Shown: one piece after another, positions 1-5,334 of the stretch
Position numbering within the stretch: position 1 is the stretch's first letter
How the letters are laid out: every line of letters begins with the position of its first letter
NCBI GenBank assembly: GCA_903826715.1
Contig: CAIKFN010000057.1
Location: forward strand, 1-8,490
From: an uncultured Actinomycetes bacterium
GTDB taxonomy: Bacteria; Actinomycetota; Acidimicrobiia; Acidimicrobiales; RAAP-2
DNA: 8,490 nt
Reading direction: 5' to 3'
Position numbers and translations under genes: made by a program
Notes under the pieces: model-generated
Told to the model about the DNA's origin: nothing
The model's database searches: none
What the model saw: the letters and a program-made list of their open reading frames with translations, nothing else

Positions 1-24
1 GGCCCTGTGAAGTCGCGACAACCA

Positions 25-54
25 GTGTGAAACATGAGCACCCGCTCTTCACAC
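25..54 (+). other. Imperfect hairpin in the leader upstream of the threonine-synthase-like gene
   Basis: Arms GTGTGAA (25-31) and TTCACAC (48-54) are exact inverted complements. Inside them GAGC (36-39) pairs with GCTC (44-47) around the 4-base loop ACCC, leaving ACAT (32-35) as a one-sided bulge. The result is an 11-bp stem. It ends 36 bases before the start codon at 91. No T-run follows, so it is not a classical intrinsic terminator. It could be a 5'-leader structure, a protein-binding dyad, or part of the 3' end of an upstream gene; the sequence alone does not decide. No convincing promoter is visible in 1-90. Confidence 0.35.
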
Positions 55-90
55 CAGGTGCCAAAGCCCGAACGATGAAAAGGGAGTTTT

Positions 91-1338
91 ATGAGTTTCG
101 CAACCGGTCTTCTCTGTAGAGAGTGTGGCTCCACCTATCCAACTGAGGCTCGCTATTCATGCGACTTTTGTTTTGGACCGCTCGAAGTCGCTTACGACTT
201 AGAAGCAGCCAAGGGTGTTGTCACGCGTGAATCTATTGAGTCAGGACCAAATTCCATGTGGCGTTACGCTGCACTTCTTCCAGATCCAGGAGAAGAGCCT
301 GTTGACCTTGGAGCAGGTTGGACACCACTTCGCAGAGCCACACGCCTCGCGGAAGTTCTCGGTGTTAAAGAACTCTGGCTAAAAGACGACACACGTAATC
401 CAACAGGCTCGTTTAAGGACCGTGTTGTTTCGTGCGCACTTTCATCAGCTCGCCGTCTCGGTTTCACAACTGCGGCCTGCGCATCAACTGGAAACCTCGC
501 AACTTCGGTTGCAGCACACGCAGCTTTCATTGGATGGCCAAGTGTGACCATCATTCCTAGTGACCTTGAAAAGTCAAAGATTGCCATGACCGCAATTTTT
601 GGTGGCACTGTGCTTGGAGTTGAGGGAAACTATGACGACGTAAATCGTCTGTGCGTTGAGCTCGTTGCTGAGCACCCAGACTGGGCATTCGCAAACGTCA
701 ACCTTCGCCCTTACTACGCTGAAGGATCAAAGACACTGGCGTACGAAATTACGGAACAACTCGGATGGAAACTTCCAGACCAAGTTGTGGTCCCCGTCGC
801 TTCAGGCAGTCAGCTCACCAAGGTTGCTAAGGGTTTCAAGGAATTTATTGAACTCGGCCTCGTTGAAGGAACTGCTCCAATTCTTTTTGGTGCACAGGCT
901 TCAGGTTGCTCTCCAGTTGCAACTGCGTTTGCTGAAGGAGCTGAAGTCATCACGCCTCAGCGCCCAAACACCATTGCACGCTCTCTGGCGATTGGTAATC
1001 CAGCTGACGGTCCGTATGTTCTAGACGAACTCAGGAGTCACGGTGGCGACATTGGCTCAGTCCCAGACTCAGAAATCCTCGAGTGTATTGAACTGCTCGC
1101 AAAGACTGAAGGCGTTTTCGCCGAAACTGCTGGAGGGGTGACCATTGCGTCACTTCGCCAAATGATCAAGCGCGGCACGATTGATCCGAACAAGTCAATC
1201 GTGGCAATTATCTCTGGCCACGGCCTAAAGACCCTAGATGCAGTTGTTGACACAGCTGTAGTGACTGCGACGATTAAGCCGTCACTCGCTGCTGCTGAAG
1301 AAGCAATTGCTCGCTACACCTTGGAGGCGGCACGATGA
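91..1338 (+). CDS. Threonine synthase-family PLP-dependent enzyme with N-terminal zinc-ribbon-like segment
   Basis: A 415-residue cytoplasmic fold-type II PLP enzyme. Classical threonine synthase converts O-phospho-L-homoserine to threonine and phosphate. The start ATG follows the ribosome site AGGGAG (81-86) by 4 bases. Residues 1-35 carry two CxxC pairs (C9/C12 and C24/C27), typical of a small zinc ribbon. The PLP-binding lysine is K109 in the family motif PTGSFKDR, the phosphate/substrate loop is STGN at 132-135, and SGHGLK lies at 375-380. The loop that in textbook ThrC reads roughly GNAGN is here ASGSQLT (237-243), so the enzyme belongs to a divergent subgroup and its substrate is uncertain. 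Its stop overlaps the start of the CysO-like sulfur carrier by 4 bases (ATGA), implying translational coupling. It could be a true threonine synthase (thrC) or a thiocarboxylate-using cysteine or homocysteine synthase. Family assignment is firm; the reaction is not. Confidence 0.9.
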   Translation: MSFATGLLCRECGSTYPTEARYSCDFCFGPLEVAYDLEAAKGVVTRESIESGPNSMWRYAALLPDPGEEPVDLGAGWTPLRRATRLAEVLGVKELWLKDDTRNPTGSFKDRVVSCALSSARRLGFTTAACASTGNLATSVAAHAAFIGWPSVTIIPSDLEKSKIAMTAIFGGTVLGVEGNYDDVNRLCVELVAEHPDWAFANVNLRPYYAEGSKTLAYEITEQLGWKLPDQVVVPVASGSQLTKVAKGFKEFIELGLVEGTAPILFGAQASGCSPVATAFAEGAEVITPQRPNTIARSLAIGNPADGPYVLDELRSHGGDIGSVPDSEILECIELLAKTEGVFAETAGGVTIASLRQMIKRGTIDPNKSIVAIISGHGLKTLDAVVDTAVVTATIKPSLAAAEEAIARYTLEAAR

Positions 1339-1610
1339 GTGTGATTGTTCGACTACCTAGTCAGCTACGTGTCCTTGTGGGTGGGGCTGGAGAAGTTCCC
1401 GTAGAAGCCACCACTGTTCGTGAAGCCATTGCTGGCGTTGACGCTCAGTACCCAGGGATTGCCTTTCGAGTTCTGGACGACAAGGGAGCCCTTCGCCGCT
1501 TTGTGAACGTATTTGTGGCCGACGAGGACGTCCGATTCCTTGACGGCCTCGATACTGTTCTTTCCCCAGGAGTTACCGTTTCGCTTGTTCCGGCCGTTGC
1601 CGGGGGTTGA
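1335..1610 (+). CDS. CysO/MoaD/ThiS-family ubiquitin-like sulfur carrier protein
   Basis: A 91-residue beta-grasp protein ending in Gly90-Gly91, the C-terminal diglycine that E1-like enzymes (MoeB/ThiF/MoeZ) adenylate and convert to a thiocarboxylate sulfur donor. The segments RRFVNVFVADEDVRF and VPAVAGG closely match what I remember of M. tuberculosis CysO, which delivers sulfide to CysM for cysteine synthesis. This favours a CysO-like role over molybdopterin (MoaD) or thiamine (ThiS) synthesis; no Mo-cofactor or thiamine genes are nearby. GGAGG (1323-1327) precedes the ATG by 7 bases, and the start overlaps the upstream stop codon. The activating enzyme and the Mec-type JAMM protease that trims CysO products in mycobacteria are not in this window. 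The partner is inferred to be the coupled PLP enzyme. Confidence 0.88.
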   Translation: MSVIVRLPSQLRVLVGGAGEVPVEATTVREAIAGVDAQYPGIAFRVLDDKGALRRFVNVFVADEDVRFLDGLDTVLSPGVTVSLVPAVAGG

Positions 1611-1646
1611 CCTCAATTAGCAGTCTCACCCCTAGACTGCTAATAT
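1607..1646 (+). promoter_or_regulatory. Probable groEL promoter overlapping the CIRCE operator
   Basis: Two candidate -35 boxes are visible: TTGACC (1607-1612), overlapping the stop codon of the sulfur-carrier gene, and TTAGCA (1617-1622), inside the operator. The best -10 is TAATAT (1641-1646), 18 bases after TTAGCA. TTGACC pairs better with TAGACT (1633-1638) at 20-base spacing, which is long. Either pairing places RNA polymerase on top of the operator, as expected for HrcA repression. The start of transcription would fall at about 1645-1655, giving a short leader to the ATG at 1690. Confidence 0.5.
1617..1643 (+). promoter_or_regulatory. CIRCE-type HrcA operator (variant)
   Basis: A perfect 9-bp inverted repeat with a 9-bp spacer: TTAGCAGTC, N9, GACTGCTAA. 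The known CIRCE consensus is TTAGCACTC-N9-GAGTGCTAA. Only one base differs in each arm (C to G in the left arm, with the complementary change in the right), so symmetry is kept. Position just upstream of groEL and overlap with its promoter fit repression by HrcA, relieved on heat shock when HrcA loses its GroEL-assisted folding. The hrcA gene is not in the window. Confidence 0.9.
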
Positions 1647-1676
1647 TGCTCTGCACCAATTGGGTGCTTGCTTAAT

Positions 1677-1683
1677 AGGAGGA
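1677..1683 (+). promoter_or_regulatory. Ribosome binding site of groEL
   Basis: AGGAGGA lies 6 bases upstream of the ATG at 1690. It fixes that start over the in-frame upstream TTG at 1660, which would add ten residues not seen in GroEL proteins. Confidence 0.85.
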
Positions 1684-1689
1684 ATCGCC

Positions 1690-3312
1690 ATGGCGAAACT
1701 GATCTCATTCGACGAAGAGGCTCGCAGAGCCCTAGAACGCGGTATGAACAAGCTTGCTGACGCAGTACGCGTCACACTCGGGCCTAAGGGTCGCAACGTA
1801 GTTCTCGACAAGAAGTGGGGAGCTCCCACAATCACTAACGACGGTGTTTCAATCGCCAAGGACATTGACCTCGAAGACCCATTCGAGCGCATTGGTGCAG
1901 AACTCGTTAAAGAAGTAGCAAAGAAGACTGACGACGTTGCTGGTGACGGAACCACCACTGCGACTGTTCTTGCCTGGGCGATGGTCCGTGAAGGTCTAAA
2001 GAACGTTGCTGCTGGAGCTAACCCAATGTCGCTGAAGAAGGGTATTGAAGCCGCTGTAGAAGCTGCCGTTGCTTCACTGCACGAACTTTCAAAGCCTGCA
2101 GACACGAAGGAACAGATTGCTCAAGTGGCATCTATTTCAGCTGCTGACACAGAAATTGGTCAGATGATTGCTGACGCGATTGACAAGGTTGGAAAAGACG
2201 GTGTTATCACTGTTGAAGAAAGCCAGTCATTTGGAATGGACATGGACCTCGTTGAAGGAATGCGTTTTGACAAGGGATACATCTCTCCATACTTCTCAAC
2301 TGACACCGAGCGCATGGAAGCAGTTCTTGAGAACGCTTACATCCTTCTCGTGTCATCAAAGATCACTTCAGTGCGCGACGTACTGCCAGTGCTTGAGCAA
2401 GTTATGCAGTCGGGTCGCCCACTGCTCATCATTGCTGAAGACATTGAAGGAGAAGCACTCGCAACGCTTGTTGTTAACAAGATTCGTGGAACATTCAAGT
2501 CAGCTGCTGTTAAGGCTCCTGGATTTGGTGAGCGTCGTAAGGCAATGTTGCAAGACATTGCAATCCTTACTGGTGCCACAGTTATCTCTGAAGAAGTTGG
2601 CCTAAAGCTCGACACCGCAACACTCGAGTCACTCGGACAAGCTCGCAAGATTGTTATTACTAAGGATGAGACAACAATCATTGAAGGTGCTGGATCGAAG
2701 GACGAAGTTAACGGTCGCGTTAACCAGATCAAGGCTGAAATCGACAACACTGACTCTGACTACGACCGTGAAAAGCTCCAAGAGCGCCTCGCAAAGTTGT
2801 CTGGTGGAGTTGCTGTTATCAAGGTTGGAGCCGCTACTGAAGTTGAGCTCAAGGAAAAGAAGCACCGTATTGAAGACGCTGTTTCTACTACCAAGGCCGC
2901 AATCGAAGAAGGTGTGGTTCCTGGTGGTGGCGTTGCGCTACTTCGTAGCCAGAAGAACATCTTGGAAGCTGCTGAGAAGCTCAGCGGTGACGAACAAACT
3001 GGTGCACGCATGGTTGCTAAGGCTGTTGAAGCTCCGCTTAACCAGATTGCCGTTAACGCAGGCCTTGAAGGTGGCGTAATCGTGGACAAGGTTCGCAACC
3101 TGCCTAATCCAACTGAAGGTCTTAACGCCGCAACTGGTGAATACGAAGACCTTATTAAGGCTGGAGTTATTGACGCAATGAAGGTAACTCGCTCTGCACT
3201 GCAGAACGCTGCATCAATCGCGGCACTCTTCTTAACAACTGAGTGCGTCATTGTTGACAAGCCTGAAGCTGCACCGGCTGGACCTCCAATGGGTGGCATG
3301 GACGACTACTAA
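1690..3312 (+). CDS. groEL: Chaperonin GroEL (60 kDa chaperonin, Cpn60)
   Basis: A 540-residue subunit of the cytoplasmic double-ring chaperonin that folds proteins in an ATP-driven cycle with the GroES cap. The N-terminus MAKLISFDEEAR, the ATP-site segment GDGTTTA (85-91, with D86 equivalent to the E. coli nucleotide-site Asp), DGVITVEES in the intermediate/apical region, and the late motifs KEKKHRIEDA and VVPGGGVALL are all diagnostic. Length matches the family. The tail ends with one GGM unit then DDY, so the Gly-Met repeat is short. A CIRCE operator and promoter lie upstream and an intrinsic terminator downstream, so it can be a single-gene unit. No groES is adjacent, which is common in actinobacteria with a separate groES-groEL1 operon; this copy resembles the stand-alone, usually essential GroEL2 type (groL2), though paralogue status cannot be proved here. 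Confidence 0.98.
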   Translation: MAKLISFDEEARRALERGMNKLADAVRVTLGPKGRNVVLDKKWGAPTITNDGVSIAKDIDLEDPFERIGAELVKEVAKKTDDVAGDGTTTATVLAWAMVREGLKNVAAGANPMSLKKGIEAAVEAAVASLHELSKPADTKEQIAQVASISAADTEIGQMIADAIDKVGKDGVITVEESQSFGMDMDLVEGMRFDKGYISPYFSTDTERMEAVLENAYILLVSSKITSVRDVLPVLEQVMQSGRPLLIIAEDIEGEALATLVVNKIRGTFKSAAVKAPGFGERRKAMLQDIAILTGATVISEEVGLKLDTATLESLGQARKIVITKDETTIIEGAGSKDEVNGRVNQIKAEIDNTDSDYDREKLQERLAKLSGGVAVIKVGAATEVELKEKKHRIEDAVSTTKAAIEEGVVPGGGVALLRSQKNILEAAEKLSGDEQTGARMVAKAVEAPLNQIAVNAGLEGGVIVDKVRNLPNPTEGLNAATGEYEDLIKAGVIDAMKVTRSALQNAASIAALFLTTECVIVDKPEAAPAGPPMGGMDDY

Positions 3313-3333
3313 GTCGATTAATTATCTTTAGCT

Positions 3334-3366
3334 AACCCCCGGGCATTTAGCCCGGGGGTTTCTTTA
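3334..3366 (+). terminator. Rho-independent terminator after groEL
   Basis: An 11-bp perfect stem, AACCCCCGGGC (3334-3344) and GCCCGGGGGTT (3350-3360), encloses the loop ATTTA and is followed by TCTTTA. It sits 21 bases after the groEL stop codon and 29 bases before the next start, so it separates groEL from the alkyl sulfatase gene. The stem is almost symmetric in sequence but the T-run is on the + side only. Confidence 0.93.
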
Positions 3367-3384
3367 TAGAGTTGACTTCGTACC

Positions 3385-3391
3385 TAAGGAG
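3385..3391 (+). promoter_or_regulatory. Ribosome binding site of the alkyl sulfatase gene
   Basis: TAAGGAG lies 4 bases before the ATG at 3396. It selects this start over the in-frame TTG at 3372, which has no comparable site and lies only a few bases past the terminator. No clear separate promoter could be found between the terminator and this site: TTGACT (3372-3377) has a spaced partner only at the start codon itself. Confidence 0.75.
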
Positions 3392-3395
3392 ACCT

Positions 3396-5324
3396 ATGAC
3401 TGAGCGCACCCCCGAGCGAAAGCCCGCAACTACGCACACCGCAGCTGCGCAAAGCCCATTTCTTGCTCGAGTGGCTCGAGGTAGCAGCGAAGACTTTGAG
3501 ATTGCGTCTCGAGGGCTGATTGCTAGCGGTGCTCCTCGTGTTGTAAAAAATGGGTTTGACGTTGATGTGTGGGACCTCGACAGCTACGCCTTTTTAGATG
3601 AGTCGGCACATGTTGACGCTCCGCCAACGACAGTGAACCCAAGCCTCTGGCGCCAGGGAAGGCTCAATAACATTGCTGGTCTTTTCGAAGTAGCGCCTTC
3701 TATTTACCAAGTCCGAGGCATGGACATCTCGAACGTCACGTTCATTAAGGGTGACACGGGCTGGATTGTTATTGACCCGCTTTCAGCAAAAGAAACTGCA
3801 GCGGCTGCACTTGACATGGTGAATGAACATTTGGGGAGCCGGCCAGTGCACGCCGTTATTTACACTCACAGTCACGCTGATCACTTTGGTGGCGTGCTCG
3901 GTGTATTGAGTGATGAAGAACAAAAGTCAGACAGGATCAAGTTCATCGCTCCAGAAGGATTCTTAGAAGAAGCGGTGAGCGAAAACATTATTGCTGGAAA
4001 CGCAATGATTCGACGTGCCATGTACATGTACGGAGTTCTCCTTCCACGCGACGCGCAGGGCCACGTTGACACGGGGCTTGGCAAAGGAATGCCCCGCATG
4101 CCGAGCTCTGCACTCATTGCTCCGAATCTTTACATTGAAGAAACTGGAACTGAACTCGTGATTGATGGCGTGCGCATGATCTTCCAGTTAACTCCGGGTA
4201 GTGAAGCACCCGCTGAAATGAACATCTTCTTTCCTGACATGCGTGCACTGTGCATGGCGGAGAACTGCACCGCGACACTCCACAATATTTACACCCCACG
4301 TGGAGCGCAGATTCGTGACACGCTCAACTGGAGTAAGTACATTGATGAATCAATTGACCTCTACGCGCAAAGTAGTGACGTTGTATTCGCCAGTCACCAC
4401 TGGCCACGTTGGGGTACAGAGAAGATTGTTTCATTCCTAGAAAGCCAGCGAGACACCTACCGCTACATCCACGACCAGACGCTTCGTCTAGCAAATCTCG
4501 GTCACACCATGAACGAAATTGCTGAAGAGTTAGAGCTTCCAAAAGAACTGGGCGATGAATTCTTTAACCGTGATTACTACGGAACGGTTTCTCATAACGC
4601 GAAAGGTGTGTACCAGCGCTACCTCGGGTGGTTTGATGCGAATCCTGCACACCTCAACCCCCACATTCCCGTTGAAGCCGCGAAGCGCTACGTTGCGTTC
4701 ATGGGTGGGGCTGAAGCAGTGATGCAGAAGGCGCAGAAGAGCTTTGACGAAGGTGATTATCGCTGGGTAGTTGAAGTTGTCAACCACGTGGTTTTTGCGG
4801 ACCCAGAGAACGAAAGCGCCAGATTGTTCCAAGCAGATGCGCTCGAGCAGCTTGGATACCAAAGTGAATCTGGTCCGTGGCGTGACTTTTATTTGAGTGG
4901 TGCGCTAGAACTTCGCAGTAACGGAACCATGTTTAGAAATGTGAAGAGCAACGCACTTCGCCCTGGATTCCTTCACGCCATGACAACTGGTCAGGTGTTT
5001 GATCTCATTGGAGTTCGACTGAATGCCCCAAGGGCGCAGTTACATTCTCTGAGGTTCTACCTAACAATCACTGACCGAAATGAACAGTGGACGTTTGGTG
5101 TACGAAACGGTGTGCTGCAAACCCACGTAGGACACCGTGACGCGCCAGATGCAACAATCAGCACTACGTTCGAAACCTTTGCTCTGTTCGCCTCAAAAGC
5201 AGAGACGCTCAGCGAGCTCAGTGATCAACCAGGGACCAGTATTGCTGGGGACAGCGCGAAACTTGAACTGTTCTTAACCCTGCTTGACTACTTCACATTC
5301 GGGTTTGAAATAGTTCTGCCGTAA
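3396..5324 (+). CDS. Type III alkyl sulfatase (SdsA1/BDS1-like, zinc metallo-beta-lactamase fold)
   Basis: A 642-residue enzyme that hydrolyses alkyl sulfate esters (SDS-like surfactants or secondary alkyl sulfates) to alcohol and sulfate. Order: a polar, probably disordered N-terminus (1-25); metallo-beta-lactamase domain to about 345 with the metal motif THSHADH at 157-163 (H158, H160, D162, H163); E270 and E289 in the GSEAPAE and AENCTATLHN contexts, and H334 in SHHWPRWG, matching the remaining zinc ligands known from Pseudomonas SdsA1; an alkyl-sulfatase dimerisation domain at about 350-505; and a C-terminal SCP2-like hydrophobic-substrate domain at about 525-642. All key ligands are present, so it should be active. 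Unlike secreted SdsA1, no signal peptide is visible, implying a cytoplasmic enzyme needing substrate uptake. It stands alone between the groEL terminator and a convergent exporter gene. Whether it prefers primary (SdsA1) or secondary (Pisa1-like, inverting) sulfates cannot be told. Confidence 0.93.
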   Translation: MTERTPERKPATTHTAAAQSPFLARVARGSSEDFEIASRGLIASGAPRVVKNGFDVDVWDLDSYAFLDESAHVDAPPTTVNPSLWRQGRLNNIAGLFEVAPSIYQVRGMDISNVTFIKGDTGWIVIDPLSAKETAAAALDMVNEHLGSRPVHAVIYTHSHADHFGGVLGVLSDEEQKSDRIKFIAPEGFLEEAVSENIIAGNAMIRRAMYMYGVLLPRDAQGHVDTGLGKGMPRMPSSALIAPNLYIEETGTELVIDGVRMIFQLTPGSEAPAEMNIFFPDMRALCMAENCTATLHNIYTPRGAQIRDTLNWSKYIDESIDLYAQSSDVVFASHHWPRWGTEKIVSFLESQRDTYRYIHDQTLRLANLGHTMNEIAEELELPKELGDEFFNRDYYGTVSHNAKGVYQRYLGWFDANPAHLNPHIPVEAAKRYVAFMGGAEAVMQKAQKSFDEGDYRWVVEVVNHVVFADPENESARLFQADALEQLGYQSESGPWRDFYLSGALELRSNGTMFRNVKSNALRPGFLHAMTTGQVFDLIGVRLNAPRAQLHSLRFYLTITDRNEQWTFGVRNGVLQTHVGHRDAPDATISTTFETFALFASKAETLSELSDQPGTSIAGDSAKLELFLTLLDYFTFGFEIVLP

Positions 5325-5334
5325 TCAGCAGAAA

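Noticed and set aside
3..120. An open reading frame running in from the left edge (frame 3) and ending at TAG 118-120, overlapping the start of the PLP enzyme gene by 30 bases.
   Set aside because: Only 38 codons, no recognisable family, no third-base bias, and a long overlap with a well-supported start. It could be the 3' end of an upstream gene but the window cannot show it.
1590..1603. Hairpin CCGGC-CGTT-GCCGG at the end of the sulfur-carrier gene as a terminator.
   Set aside because: It lies within the codons for the conserved PAVAGG tail and is not followed by a T-run; the GC-rich repeat is explained by coding.
3372..3400. TTGACT (3372-3377) with TATGAC (3395-3400) at 17-base spacing as a promoter for the alkyl sulfatase.
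   Set aside because: The -10 would sit on the start codon, so transcription would begin inside the gene and lose the good ribosome site at 3385-3391.
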